Source of the DNA: Molossus alvarezi
Lineage: Eukaryota > Chordata > Mammalia > Chiroptera > Molossidae
NCBI GenBank assembly: GCA_037176705.1
Contig: JBAWUJ010000117.1
Coordinates: 124,001-188,000 of the forward strand
Length of the DNA: 64,000 nt
Direction of reading: 5' to 3'
Part shown: piece by piece, positions 34,906 through 47,611 of the stretch
How positions within the stretch are numbered: position 1 is the stretch's first letter
Layout of the letters: each line of letters opens with the position of its first letter
Translations under genes and position numbers: made by a program
The notes under the pieces: generated by a model
What the model was told of the DNA's origin: nothing
Seen by the model: only the letters and a program-made list of their open reading frames with translations
Database searches by the model: none

Positions 34906-35690
34906 ATTGGGATCAGAGGCTGGGGCAGGGCAGGAGGCAGGCACAGTGACACAGGGCGGGCTTTGTGCCAGAGGGCAGGCTAGCTACTTGGCAGGCGCTG
35001 CTTTGGCCCTGGTGCGGGAAGATGCTGAGGTACCCTGATGGCATTTTGTGCGTGCGCCTGGTGGGGTGGCCCCTCTCCGCCTGTGCTTTGGCTTCCAGGT
35101 GCTTGGCTCCTTGCTCCGCCTGGTGTTCGGCTCCATGGTCTCCTGTCGGTGGTGCTGCCTTGTGAGGACCTGCTGCGCCAGGAGCTGCGCAATCTGAAGC
35201 CTTGCCTCCCGCAGTGCTAGTGCCTGTCTGAACCGCAGCTCGAGCAGGTCCTGGGCCAGGTGCTGGAGGCAGCAGCCAGGGTGTGTAGGTGCTCAGCAAT
35301 GCCTCAGGCCACTGGAACCTGGACTTCAGGTCCGCGCTCTTCTTCGCCAGCACCGTGCTCTCCACCACAGGTAGGATCCCAGTGGCCCGGCACCATGGCC
35401 ACTCCTCCACTCCCCCCACCACTGAGCTCCCCAAACCCCCCTCCGACCCGCCTGCCACCCTTGCCTCCACCCCGCATGTCCCCAGGCCATCCGTCCCACC
35501 AGCCTCCACCCTGGTGTCCAGCCCCTCCGCCCCGCCTGTCATCTGTCCCCATTCAGGTGTCACCAGCCCCTCCAGCCTGGCCACCGGCCCCTCCCTGGGC
35601 CTCTCCTTTGGGGACTCACAAAGGGCGGGCTGCTGGAGTCCAAAGCTGGTGAAGTGGCCTCAGGACTTCACTTGGGTGTTTGATATATTG
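34906..35690 (+). pseudogene. KCNK1P: KCNK1 exon 1 pseudogene, copy K2
   Basis: Best-preserved 5' part of the four. An ATG at 35022 followed by a Leu codon aligns with the KCNK1 start; CVRLV follows, then the helix-1 region in other frames. The cap helix is in frame (EDLLRQELRNLK, CLSEPQLEQVLG) apart from an internal TAG at 35218-35220. After LEA the frame shifts, and the NASGHWNLDF and FASTVLSTTG stretches are readable in the other frame. Exon end 35370 is followed by GTAGG (donor at 35371). The homologous exon spans 35022-35370, close to the length expected for KCNK1 coding exon 1. Intron-like DNA with a minisatellite follows to about 35690. Confidence 0.85.
35395..35580. repeat. C-rich minisatellite in KCNK1 intron 1
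   Basis: About five imperfect ~37-bp units of 'ccagcccctccgccccgcct' type, between the splice donor and the L1 junction. Confidence 0.65.
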
Positions 35691-38600
35691 TTGGATTTGA
35701 TTTGCTAATAGTTTGTTAAGAATTTTGGCATCTCTGTTAATCAGGGATATTGGCCTGTAGTTTTCTTTTGTTTGTAGTGTCTTTATCTGGTTTGGGAATT
35801 AGGATTATGCTGGCTTCAGAAAGTGTATTTGGAAGTGTTTTATCTTCTTGAATTTTTTGAAATAGTTTGAGAAGGATGGGTGTGAGTTCTTTGAATGTTC
35901 AGTAAAACTCCCCTGTGAAGCCGTCTGAGCCTGGGCTTTTCTTTGCTGGGAGAGTCTAGATTACATCTTCATTTTTTTTGTTGTTATTGGTCTGTTCAAA
36001 GTTTTTATCTCTTCCTGGTCCAGTTTTGGGAGACTGTGTGTATCTAGAAATTTGTCCATTTTGCTTAGATTGTCAAATTTGTTGCCATAAGATTTTTCAT
36101 AGTAGTTGTTAACAATCTTTTGCATTTCTGTGGAGTCAGTTGTTACGTCTTCTCTTTTATTTCTGATTTTGTGTATTTGGGTTCTCTCTCTTTGTTTCTT
36201 GGTGAGTGTAACTAAGTGTCCATCAATCTTGTTTATTGTTTCGAAAAACCAGCTCTTTGTTTCATTGACTCTTTGAATTTTCTTTTTTTTTTGGACTCTA
36301 TGCCCTTTATTTCTGCTCTGATCTTTACTATTTCCTACCTTCTACTTGCTCTGGGGTTTTCTTTTTGTTTGCTGTCTAGTTCTTTAAGTTGTGAGATTAG
36401 ATAGACTATTAAAGATTTTTCTTGTTTTTTGAGGTAGGCCTGTAGTGCTATGATCTTCCCCCTCAGAACTAATTTCGCTGCATCCCATAGATTTTGTATT
36501 GTTGTGTTTTCGTTTTCATTGGTTTTTGATCTCTTCCTTGATCTTTTCGGTAACCCATTCATTGTTTAATAACATGCTATGTATCTTCCATGTGTTCCAA
36601 TTTCTTTGCATGTTCTTGTTGCAGTTGATTTCCAGTTTCATGCCATTGTGATCTGAGAAGATGCTTGATATGATTTCAGTCTTCTTGAACTTATAGAGAC
36701 TTAGTTTGTGTCCTAACATATAGTCTCTCTTTGAGAATGTCCCATGTGCACATGAAAAGAATGTGAATTCTGTAGTTATGGGGTGTATTTCTCTGTAGAT
36801 ATCTATTAAATCCATTTGGTCTAGTACTTCATTTAGAGTCCCTTTTTCCCTGCTCATTTTTTGTCTAGAGGATCTATCCAGTGATGTCAGTGAGGTGTTG
36901 AAGTCCCTGCTATGATTGTATTGCTATCGATTTCTCCTTTGAAGTCCTCCAGAAGATTTCTAATATATTTTGATGCTTATATATTGGGTGCATATATGTT
37001 TATTAAGGTTATATCTTCCTCTTGGATAGATCCTTTCAATATTATGTAGTGGTCTTCCTTGTCTCTAGTTATGGCCTTCATTTTGAAATCTATTTTATAA
37101 GATATGAGTATTGCTTCCCACCTTTTTTTCCCTTTCTGTTTGCTTGGAATATTTTTTTCCATCCCTTCACTTTCAACATTTTGTCGTGAGGTGGGTCTCT
37201 TCTAAACAACATATAAATTTGTCATGCTTTCTTATCCAATCTTACTCTGTGTCCTTTTATGGGAGCATTCAGTCCATTTACATTTAGGTTGATTATTGAC
37301 ATGTATTTATTTATTGCCATTTTTTTGTTTAGTGTGGTACTATTTTTCTTCCTATTTCTCCTGCTAATTACAGCAGTCCTTTTAACATTTCTTGCAGTGC
37401 TGGTTTGGTGCTAATGTATTCCCTTAGACTTTTTTTTTTTTTTTTTTTCTGGGAAGCTCTTTGTTTGACCTTGTATTTTGAATGATAGCCTTGCTGGGTA
37501 GAGTAGTCTTGGATTCAGATCCTTGTTTCTCATGACCTTGATTACCTCATGCCATTCCCTTCTGGCCTGTAGTATTTCTGTTGAGAAATTCACTGACAGC
37601 CTTATGGGGTTTCCTTTGTAGGTAACCTGTTTCTTATCTCTTGCTGCTTTTAGGACTCTCTCTTTGTCTTTAATTTTTGGCATTTTAATTACTATGTATC
37701 TTGGTGTGTGCCTGTTTGGGCTCTTTTTACTTGGGGCTGTCTGTGCTTCTTGAACTTGAATGCCTTCTTCCTTCAACAATTAGGGAAGTTTTCTGTCACT
37801 ATTTCTTCAAATATATTCTCTAACCCTTGCTCATTTTCTTCTTCTTTGGGGATTGCTATAATGCAAATGTTACTGTTTCCAGTTGTCCCACAGTTTTCTT
37901 AAGCTGTCTTCCTGTTTTTTAATTGTTTTTTCCTTTCTGTTTTCTGATTGTTTGATTTTTTCCCACCCTATCTTCCAATTCACTAATCCAGTCTTCAGCT
38001 TCCTCTACTCTGCTATTTAGATCTTCCAATGTGTTTTTTATTTCTGATATGTCATTCTTCATTTCTTCTTGGTAGTTTTTAATTTCCAAGTGCTCGATTT
38101 TCAACATTTCGATGTATTTGCTTATGTTGCTCATGACCTTACAGATACTGTTGAGCGTCATCGAGATCATGGCTCTGAATTCTAGTTCTGTTAACTTGCT
38201 TAACTGCTGCTTATTTATCTTCTCTTCAGTAGAGGTCTCTTGTTATTTAATTTTGCTTTTCTTTTGGTGTTTCATCACTTGGGCTATCCTAGTGGGCTTT
38301 GTATCCTACGAAATTTTCTCTGTGGTTGTTGGTATTCTGCTGTTTGTGGCTCCCTCTCCTCAGTTTGGATGAGCCAGGGGGGACCCATGTTACACACCAC
38401 TGTCAAGTCTTACTTTCCCGGGTAAAGTAGCCCAGGGAATGGTACAGTTATCCTCTAGCTTTTTGCCTGCAGGCTATCAGTAGAAGTTTCCTGAAGAGCC
38501 TTGGCTTCTCAGTTGAATGAAAACCTCTCTCATGTGCTCAGAGGAAGAGGATTTCCTTAGGGTGGGGAAGATGCAGGTTGTTAATTGGCCTCAATTAGCA

Positions 38601-39112
38601 TTTCAATGGCCACCTTCTGGAGTTGAATCTCCATGGTAGGGACCACTGCCTCTCCCAGGGCCCTGGGAAGAAGAAAGATGACCACAATTCTGCATGGCTG
38701 CAACTCATCAAAAGCTCTGAGCATCCTCCAAATCCCGAGTGTCCCCATGCAGTTCCAGTCCAGTCTGCCCTCCCTCTGCCGGAGCCCAAGGTAGGTGGTT
38801 TTGGCTCTTTTAGCCTCTGTCCCGTCTCTCGGCTGTGTTATTGCTGGGGAGTTTAACCCAAGGGCGCTGCTCAGAACTAAGGCGCTGCTCCCAGCTAAGA
38901 CCGTTGCTGACCGTGGGCTCCCAGCCCACCTCTTGTGTCTCTGCTAACCTATCAGAATTGAGTCAGTGTCCCTGGATATGTGATCCTTCAAATTGGTTTT
39001 TTCTTACATTTTCCTGATGATTTGTCTTTATTTTCATTGTAATGTCAGTTTGTCCTGGGAAATCGTCTGTGTAGCTTCCATTCACTCTGCCACCATTTTG
39101 GAATCTGTTTTC
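35691..39112 (-). mobile_element. Chimeric L1: subfamily B start, then a 5'-complete L1
   Basis: From 35691 the sequence follows subfamily B (as at 22731 and 58813), but after about 35960-36060 it lacks that subfamily's ~180-bp deletion and follows the type seen at 9925-15975. It continues with ORF2 to a start at 37320, ORF1 about 37370-38290 and a 5'UTR to 39112. Readable pieces: 36516-36857 (endonuclease) and 37411-37779 (ORF1 C-terminal domain). A recombination junction between two L1s is the simplest reading. Confidence 0.75.
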
Positions 39113-39430
39113 CTAACTCCTGAGATATCTGCTTTATTCACTCATTGAACAAAAATGACTGTTGACTATATACCAGGTTTGGGGGATGTAACAGAGAACA
39201 AAACAGACAAAAATTCCTGCTCAAATGGAGCTTGCATTCTAGTGGGGGAGAAACAGGCCATTAACAAAAGTCATATTAGATGGTGACAAAAGTTATGAAG
39301 CATAAACGGGATACAGTGTGATGAAGGTTCTAACATACACTTCACTTTTCCTGATTACTTAACCATTCTCTCTGCTCTGTTTGACCTTATTGCCCTTTTC
39401 ATTTATATTCATCCTATACATTTTTTAAAA
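39113..39430 (-). other. Duplicated L2-containing flank (third copy)
   Basis: Third copy of the block at 15976 and 32776, again directly 5' of an L1 5'UTR with a decayed YY1-like site. No gene seen. Confidence 0.7.
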
Positions 39431-40185
39431 TAATTTTTATTAATTTATTTTTGTTTTAGATATTTCTCCTTTTTTCCCCATTGACACCCTCCTCCCTATC
39501 CCCTTTACTCCATATCCGGCTTTGATGTCCATGTCCATCGGTTTTGCATACATGCATATAATATCTGTGGTTTATCTCTTCCCTTCCCCCACCACTTCCT
39601 CTTCTGAGGGTTGTCAGTCTGTACCCCACTTTCACGTCTTTGGGTCTACCCAATTCCTCAGACTGTTATGTACATTATATTCCATAAATAAGTAAGATTA
39701 TATGATATATGTCTTTCTCTGCTTGGCTTGTTTCACTTAAGATAATACTTTCCAGGTCCCTCCATGTAATCTCAAAGGTTAAGAGATCTTTCTTTCTTAC
39801 AGCTTTATAGTTCTCTATTGTGGGTATACACGAAAGCTTTTTTATCCATTTATGTACTGATGGACACTTGGGCTTTTTCGAGAACTTAACTATTGTAAAT
39901 AGTACTGCTAGGACCCTAGGGGTACATATATTCTTTGTGATTGGTGTTTCAGGATTCTTACAATATATTCCTAGAAGTGGAATTGCTGGTTAAAATGGCA
40001 GTTCAATTTTTAATTTTTTGAGAAAGCGCCATATTGTTTTCCATAGTGGCTGAACCAGTCTGCATTCCCACTAGCAGTGTACTAGATTCCCCTTTTCTCC
40101 ACACCCTCCTCAGTATTTGTTGTTTGATGATTTGTTGATGGCAGCCATTGTGGCAGGTGTAAGTTAATACCTCATAATCATTTTT
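39431..40185 (-). mobile_element. Hybrid L1 3' fragment
   Basis: The first ~350 bp match the L1 3' end at 16291; from about 39770 the sequence matches the second one at 17930-18322. The two adjacent L1 3' ends of unit 1 are therefore fused here, as expected from recombination between them with loss of the DNA in between. Confidence 0.65.
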
Positions 40186-40450
40186 TAAATAAAGAAATAA
40201 ACCAATCATTTTTAAATAAAGAAATAAACCAAGTATTTGTTCTGACTCTTGTTATCCGAGTAATATTTCAGGATAACTAATACTTGATGTGGAAAACAAT
40301 TTTATAAGAAATTTTAAATAAAAAGAAAAAATGCACACATATTCAAAAAGCCTATAGAATAGTCTAATGAAGGTGAAAATATTCATTGCCTAGTTTTAAT
40401 AACTATTACAAATATTTTCTGATATCATTTTATTTATCTGCCACTTTTCA
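40186..40450. other. Duplicated unassigned marker block (second copy)
   Basis: Paralog of 18323-18565, with a short direct repeat 'aaagaaataaacca' at 40192-40231. No recognised gene or repeat family. Confidence 0.6.
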
Positions 40451-42532
40451 ACAAATTTATTATTTATTTATTCATTCATTCATTCATTCATTTATTAACT
40501 TATGTATTTTAATTAATGTATTCTTTTTTTGGTACAGATGTTTATCCTTTTCCCCCAGACTCCCTTCTATCTATCCTGCCCCCTCATAAGCATTGTTGTT
40601 TATATCTGTTGGGTATGCATACATGCATATATGTTCTTTGGTTTATCTCATACCTCCACCTTCCCTCCCCTCCTCCGATGTTGCATCTCTCAAGTGATTA
40701 GTAACGTTGAGCATTTTTTATGTGTCTCTTGGCCAAATGTGTGTCCTGTTTGGAGAGGTGTCTATATAGGTCCTCTGCCCATTTTTATTTGAATTGTTTG
40801 TCTTCCTTTTGTTGACTTGTATGGGCATTCTATATATTTTGGAAATTGGTTCCTTATCTGATGTATCATTGGCAATTATGCTCTCCCATAGAGTGTGTTG
40901 CCTTTACAGTTTGATACATGTTTCTTTTACTGTCTGGAAGGTTTTTAGTTTGATGTAATCCCATGTGTTTGTTTGTTTGTTTATTTATTTTCTGTTTTGT
41001 TTCTCTTTCCCTAGATGATGTATTGGTAAAAATTCTGCTGCCTGTGATGTTTGAGATTTTGCTGCCTGCATTTTCTTCTAGAAGTTTTATGGATTCACAA
41101 GTCACACTTAAGTCTTTTATCCATTTTGACTGTAGTTTTGTGTATGGTGTAAGTTGTTGGTCTAGTTTCATTTTTTTGTGCATGTAGCTGTCCAATTTTC
41201 CAAACACCATTGATTAAATAGGCTGTCTTTACCCCATTGTGTGCTCTAGGGACCTTTGTCAAATTTTAATTGAGCATTCTGTCTTGGGTCAATTTCTGGG
41301 TTTTCTGTTCTGTTTCATTGATCTACATGCCTATCCTTGTGCAAGTAGCAGGCTGTTTTCATTACAATGACTTTGTAGTATAACCTGATATCTAGTACTG
41401 TAATCCATTTTCACTTCCTTCTTTCTAATCCAGATCTCTTTTATTTTTTCTTCTTGTTTAATTGCTTTGACTCAGACTTCCAGCGCTATGTTAAATAAAA
41501 GTTGCAAGAGTGGCCATTCCTGTCTTGACCCTCTTATTAAGGATAATGCTTTTAGTATTTGCCCATTGAGTATGATTTTGTCTGTAGGTTTTTCATATAT
41601 GTTGAGATATGATCTTACTATTCCTACAGAGCTAAGTGTTTTTTATCAGAAATGAGTGCTAAATTCTGTCAAAAGACTTTTCAGTATTTATTGATATGAT
41701 CATATGATTTTTATCTTTTCTTTTTGTTTATATGATGTACCACATTTATTGATTTGCAAATATTGTACCAGCCATGCATCCCTGGGATGTATCTGAGTTG
41801 GTTAAGGTTTATAACTTCTTTTATGGTATTGCCGGATTCAATTACCTAATATTTTGTTACGGATTTTGGCATCTATGTTTATCAGCTATAGTAGCCTGTA
41901 CAGTTCTTTCTTTGTAGTGCCTTTATCTGTTTTTTTTTATTAGAATTAGGCTGGCCTCATAAATCAACTTTGGAAGTGCCCCTTCTTCTTAAAATTTTTG
42001 GGAATAGTTTGTTAAAAAATGGGTGTTAATTATTCTTTGAATGTTCAATAAACCTTCCCTGTAAAGCCATCTGAGACCAGGCTTTTGTTTTCTGGGAGTT
42101 TCTTAATTACATCTTCAATTCCTTAGTTGTTATTAGTCTGTTGAAGTTTTCTGTCTCTTCCCAGTTCAGTTCTGGGAGACTGTATGATTCTACAAATTTG
42201 TCAGTTTGTCCTATATTGACGAATTTGTTGGCATATAATTGTTCATATCATTTTAAAACAATCCTATTTTTTTGTGGTGTCAGTTGTTACTTCTCCTCTT
42301 TCTTATCTGATTGTGTTTATTTGGATCCTTTCTCTTTGTTTCCTGGTGAGTCTGGCAAAGGGTCCATCATTGTTGTGGGTTTTTTTTGTTTGTTTCTTTT
42401 TTTTTTTTTTTTTAAGGAATCAGCTCTTTGTTTCATTGATCTTTTGAATTCTTTTTTAGTTTCTATGTCATTTATTTTCAATCCGACTTTTCCTATTTAT
42501 TTCCTTCTACTTGCTCTGGATTTTTCTTTTTC
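40451..42532 (-). mobile_element. L1 subfamily C, left part (unit 3)
   Basis: Matches 18566-20640, including the 3'UTR/ORF2 deletion at about 40680. It is interrupted at 42533-42550 by the target site of the young full-length L1 and resumes at 47999. Also carries a T run at 42384-42412. Confidence 0.8.
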
Positions 42533-42550
42533 TTTACATTCTAGTTCTTT
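42533..42550. repeat. Left target-site duplication of the young L1
   Basis: 18 bp 'tttacattctagttcttt', repeated exactly at 47981-47998. It lies in the ORF2 region of the host L1 (compare 20630-20650), which is continuous across the insertion. Confidence 0.9.
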
Positions 42551-42750
42551 TTTTTTTTATTGATTAATTTTTGTTACAAATGATTCTCCTTTTTCCCCCC
42601 ACTGATTCCCCCCTCCCCCTTCCCTCCCTGCCCCTTCCCCAGATTGTTGTCCATGTCCACTGTTCATGCATACATGCATATAAGTTCTGTGGTTCATCCC
42701 TCTCTCACCTCCTCACTTCTTAGGGGATTGTCCTCAAACTGTTATGTTCA

Positions 42751-45700
42751 TTATATTCCACAAATCAGTGAGATCATATGAAATTTGTCTTTCTCTGTTT
42801 GGCTTGTTTCACTTAGGATGATACTTTCCAGGTCCCTCCATGTAGTCTCAAAGGATAAGAGATCTTTCTTTCTTACTGCTGCGTAGTACTCCATTGTGTA
42901 TATGTACCACAGCTTTTTATGCCATTCGTCTACTGATGGGCACTTGGGCTGTTTCCAGATCTTAGCGATTGTAAATAGTGCTGCTACAAAGATGGGGGTA
43001 CATATATTCTTTCTGATTGGTGTTTTATGCTTCTTAGGGTATATTCCTAGAAGTGGGATCACTGGGTCAAATGGGAGATCAATTTTTAATTTTTTGAGGT
43101 GACACCATATTGTTTTCCATAGTGGCTGCACCAGTCTGCATTCCCACCAGCAGTGTACTAGAGTCCCCTTTTCTCCACGCCCTCGCCAACACTTGTTGTT
43201 TGATGATTTGTTGATGGCGGCCATTCTGACAGGTGTGAGGTGATACCTCATTGTTGTTTTGATTTGCATCTCTGATGATTAGTGATGATGAACATTTCTT
43301 CAAATGTCTCTTAGCCATTTGTATGTCTTGTTTGGAGAGGTGTCTAATTAGTTCCTCTGCCCATTTTTTAATTGGATTCTTTGTTTTCCTTTTGTGGAGT
43401 TGTATGAGCACTCTATATGTATTGGAAATTAACCCCTTATCTGATATATCATTGGCAATTATGCTCTCCCATACAGTGGGTAGCCTTTCCGTTTTGATGA
43501 TTGTATCTTTTGCTGTGCAGAAGCTTTTGAGTTTGATCTAGTCCCATGTGTTCATTTTCTCCTTTGTTTCTATTGCCTTAGGTGATGTGTCAGTAAAAAT
43601 TCTGTTGCGTATGATGTCTGAGATTTTTTTGCCCACAGTCTCCTCTAGCATTTTTATGGATTCATGAGTTACATTTAAGTCTTTTATCCATTTTGAGTTT
43701 ATTTTGGTGTAGGGTGTAAGTTGATGGTCTAGTTTCATTTTTCGGCAAGTAGCTGTCCAATTTTCCCAGCACCACTTATTAAAGAGGCTGTCCTTACTCC
43801 ACTGTATGCTCTTGCCACCTTTGTCAAATATTAATTGAGCATATTGCCTAGCGTCTATTTCTGGGTTCTCTATTCTGTTCCACTGGTCTATATACCTGTT
43901 CTTGTGCCAGTACCAGGCTGTTTTGATTATGGTGGCTTTGTAGTATAACCTGAAATCTGGTATTGTGATCCCTCCAACTTTGTTCTTCCTTTTCAAGATT
44001 GCTGTGGCTATTCGAGGCCTTTTTTGGTTCCGTATGAATTTTTGAAGTAATTGTTCTAATTCTTTGAAGTATGCCGTTGGTATTTTGATGGGGATTGCGT
44101 TGAATCTATAGATTGCTTTGGGTAATATGGACATTTTAATGATGTTAATTCTCCCAATCCGTGAACAGGGTATGTTCTTCCACTTTTTTACATCTTGCTC
44201 TATTTCTTTTTTCAAAGACCTGTAGTTTTCTGCGAATAGGTCCTTTATCTCTTTGGTTAAGTTTATTCCTAGGTATCTTAATTTTTTTTGCCGCAATGGT
44301 AAATGGGATTGTTTGCTTAGTTTCTCTTTCTGTGAGTTCATCATTGGTGTATAAGAATGCCATCGATTTCTTGATGTTAATTTTGTATCCTGCTACTTTG
44401 CCAAATTCATTTATTAAGTCTAGTGAGATTTTGGTGGAGTCTTTGGGGTTTTCTATGTACAGTATCATGTCATCTGCAAATCATGACAATTTTACTTCCT
44501 CCTTTCCAATTTGGATCCCTTTTATTTTTTCTTCCTGTCTGATTGCTGTGGCTAAGACTTCCAGTACTATGTTAAATAGGAGTGGCGAAAGTGGGCATCC
44601 TTGCCTTGTTCCTGTTCTTAAGGGAAATGCTTTTATTTTTTGCCCATTGAGTATGATGTTGGCTGTAGGTCTTTCATATATGGCCTTTATTATGTCTAGG
44701 TATGATTCCTCAATTCCCACACTGCTGAGCGTTTTTATCAGAAATGGATGCTGGATTTTGTCAAAGGCTTTTTCAGCATCTATTGATCTGATCGTGTGGT
44801 TTTTATTCTTCAATTTATTTATGTGGTGTATCACATTTATGGAATTGCGAATATTGTACCAGCCTTGCATCCCTGGGATGAATCCCACCTGGTCATGGTG
44901 GATAATTTTTCTGGTGTATTGGTGGATTCGATTTGCTAGTATTTTGTTCAGGATTTTGGCATCTATGTTCATCAGGGATATTGGCCTGTAGTTTTCTTTC
45001 TTTGTTGTGTCTTTTTCTGGTTTTGGAATTAGAGTTATGCTGGCTTCATAAAACGAGTTTGGAAGTCTTCCTTCTTCTTGAATTTTTTGAAATAGTTTGA
45101 GGAGAATGGGTATTAGTTCTTCTTTGAATGTTCGGTAAAACTCCCCTGTGAAGCCATCCGGGCCTGGGCTTTTGTTTGCTGGAAGAGTCTTGATTACATC
45201 TTCAATTTCTTCTGTTGTTATTGGTCTGTTCAAGTTTTCAATCTCAATCTGATCCAGTTTTGGGAGACTATGTGTTTCTAGAAATTTATCCATTTCGCTT
45301 AGATTTTCGAATTTGTTGCCATATAATTTTTCATAGTAGTTGTTAACGATCTTTTGTATTTCTGTAGGGTCAGTTGTTTTCTCTCCTGTTTCATTTCTGA
45401 TTTTATGTATTTGGGTTCTCTCTCTTTGTTTCTTGGTGAGTCTAGCTAAGGGTCCATCAATCTTGTTTATCTTTTCGAAAAACCAGCTCTTTGATTTATT
45501 GATCCTCTGGATTGTTTTTTTGGTCTCTATGTCGTTTATTTCTGCTCTGATCCTTACTATTTCCTTTCTTCTGCTTGCTCTGGGGTTTTCTTTTTGTTTA
45601 CTCTCTAGTTCTTTAAGTTGTGAGGTTAGGTAGTCTATTAGAGATTTTTCTTCTTTTTTGAGGTAGGCCTGTAGTGCTATGAACTTCCCTTTCAGAACTG

Positions 45701-46573
45701 CTTTTGCTGCATCCCATAGATTTTGTATTGTTGTGTCCTCATTTTCATTGGTTTCCAGGAAGTTTTTGATTTCTTCCTTGATTTCCTCGGTGACCCATTC
45801 ATTGTTTAATAACATTCTATTTAGCTTCCATGTGTTAAAATGTTTTTGTATGTTCTTCTTGCAGTTGATTTCTAGTTTCATACCATTGTTGTCTGAGAAG
45901 ATGCTTGTTATAATTTCAGTCTTCTTGAACTTGTAGAGACTTAGTTTGTGCCCTAACATGTGGTCTATCTTTGAGAATGTTCCATGTGCACTTGAGAAGA
46001 ATGTGAATTCTGTAGTTTTGGGGTGTAGTTCTCTGTAGATACCTATTAAATCCATTTGGTCTAGTGCTTCATTTAGAGTCTCTGTTTCCTTGCTAATTTT
46101 TTGTCTAGAGGATCTATCCAGTGATGTGAGCGGGGTGTTGAAGTTCCCTGTTATGATTGTATTGCTGTCGATTTCTCCTTTGAAGTCCTCCAGACGATTT
46201 TTAATATATTTTGGTGCTCCTATATTGGGTGCCTATATGTTTATCAAGGTTTTATCTTCCTGTTGGATAGATCCTTCCAATATTATGTAGTGGGCTTCTT
46301 TGCCTCTAGTTATGGCCTTCAATCTGAAGTCTATTTTATCAGATATCAGTATTGCTACCCCAGCTTTTTTTTCCTTTCCATTTGCTTGGAAGATTTTTTC
46401 CATCCCTTCACTTTCAATCTATGTGAGTCTTTTGTTGTGAGGTGGGTCTCTTGTAAACAGCATATAGATGAGTCTTGCTTTCTTATCCAATCAGCTACTC
46501 TATGTCTTTTTATGGGAGCATTCAGTCCATTTACATTTAAAGTGGTTATTGATATGTACTTATTTATTGCCAT
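42751..46573 (-). pseudogene. L1 ORF2, nearly intact, few lesions
   Basis: Start MAINKYISITTLNVNGLN at 46573 carries the endonuclease Asn, and QETH its Glu. A frameshift near 46395 ([10 protein letters not shown] region) ends the first frame. From 46055 to 44481, 524 codons are open: endonuclease end ([15 protein letters not shown]), [74 protein letters not shown] at 44481-44483 falls just before a preserved catalytic FADD (44469-44480). A second frameshift lies at a poly-T tract near 44282-44289. The rest is open at 43538-44344 and 42751-43269 (C-terminal [24 protein letters not shown] region) with a frame change near 43270-43540. Confidence 0.85.
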
Positions 46574-46618
46574 TTTTGTTTAGTGTGGTTCTGTTTTTCT
46601 TCCCATTTCTCCTGGTAA

Positions 46619-47611
46619 TTACAGCAGTCCTTTTAACATTTCTTGCATTGCTGGTTTGGTGCTAATGTACTCCCTTAGCCTTATTTTGTCTGGGAAGCTC
46701 TTTATTTGACCTTCTATTTTGAACGATAGCCTTGCTGGGTAGAGTAATCTTGGATTCAGATCCTTGTTTTTCATGACCTTGATTACTTCATGCCATTCCC
46801 TTCGAGCCTGTAATGTTTCTTGTGAAAAGTCAGCTGAGAGCCTTATGGGGGTTCCTTTGTAGGTAACCTGTTGCTTATCTCTTGCTGCTTTTAGGATTCT
46901 CTCTTTGTCTTTTATTTTTGGCAGTTTGATTACTATGTGTCTTGGTGTGGGCCTGTTTGGGTTCTTCTTACTTGGGGCTCTCTGAGCTTCTTGAACTTGA
47001 ATGCCTTCTTCCTTCACCAAATTAGGGAAGTTTTCTGTCACTATTTCTTTGAATATATTCTCTAGCCCTCGCTTACTTTCTTCTTCTTCAGGGACTCCTA
47101 TGATTCGAATATTATTACGTTTCCAGTTGTCCCACAATTCTCTTAAGCTCTCTTCTTGTTTTTTAATCTTTTTTTCATTTTGGTTTTCTGATTGGTTGAT
47201 TTCTTCTAGCCTGTCTTCTAATTCACTGATCCGGTCCTCAGCTTCCCCTACTCTGCTTTTTAGACCTTCCAGTGTGTTTTTCATTTCTGATATGTCATTC
47301 TTCATTTGTTCCTGTTGGTTTTTCATTTCCAGATGGTTTATTTTCAACATTCCTATGTCTTTACTCATGTTGCTCATGTCCTTACACATGCTTTTGAGCT
47401 CCTGAAACATCATGGCACTAAATTCTAGTTCTGTTAACTTGCCTAACTGCACCTCATTTATTTCATCTTCTGTAGAGGTCTCTTGATCTTTCATTTGGCT
47501 TTTGTTTCTGTTTCTCACCATTTTCGTTATCACAGTGGGCTTTGGAGTCTGCCAAGTTTTCCCAGTGGGTGTTTTGCTGTTTGTGGCTCCCTCTCCTGGG
47601 TTTGGAAGCAC
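46619..47611 (-). CDS. L1 ORF1 protein, intact
   Basis: 330 codons without interruption. L1 ORF1p is a cytoplasmic trimeric RNA-binding chaperone that coats L1 RNA. Residues ~50-160 are heptad-rich coiled coil (SRVGEAEDRISELEDRLEE), ~165-258 an RRM (NNIRIIGVPEEEE; ENFPNLVKEEGIQVQEAQRA; RHIVIKLPKIKDKERILKAA), and ~259-330 the C-terminal domain (ADFSQETLQARREWHEVIKV; NPRLLYPARLSFKIEGQIKS). Length is near the ~340 residues of other mammalian ORF1p. Met31 (codon at 47519-47521, MVRNRNKSQM) matches a Met conserved in the other copies and may be the true start, giving 300 residues. ORF2 begins 46 bp downstream. It is the only complete ORF1 in the window. Confidence 0.85.
   Translation of the reverse strand: MLPNPGEGATNSKTPTGKTWQTPKPTVITKMVRNRNKSQMKDQETSTEDEINEVQLGKLTELEFSAMMFQELKSMCKDMSNMSKDIGMLKINHLEMKNQQEQMKNDISEMKNTLEGLKSRVGEAEDRISELEDRLEEINQSENQNEKKIKKQEESLRELWDNWKRNNIRIIGVPEEEESKRGLENIFKEIVTENFPNLVKEEGIQVQEAQRAPSKKNPNRPTPRHIVIKLPKIKDKERILKAARDKQQVTYKGTPIRLSADFSQETLQARREWHEVIKVMKNKDLNPRLLYPARLSFKIEGQIKSFPDKIRLREYISTKPAMQEMLKGLL

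Noticed and set aside
34913..35584. 223-codon minus-strand open frame, Gly/Ala/Arg-rich
   Set aside because: Antisense of the KCNK1 exon-1 segment and its C-rich minisatellite. Open only because the GC-rich DNA lacks AT-rich stops; the same applies to 50073-50708.
44161..44991. 276-codon open frame on the plus strand
   Set aside because: Mirror of L1 ORF2 RT; hydrophobic, low-complexity translation of an antisense frame. The same mirror frame appears over other ORF2 copies (for example 5157-5801). No evidence of a gene.
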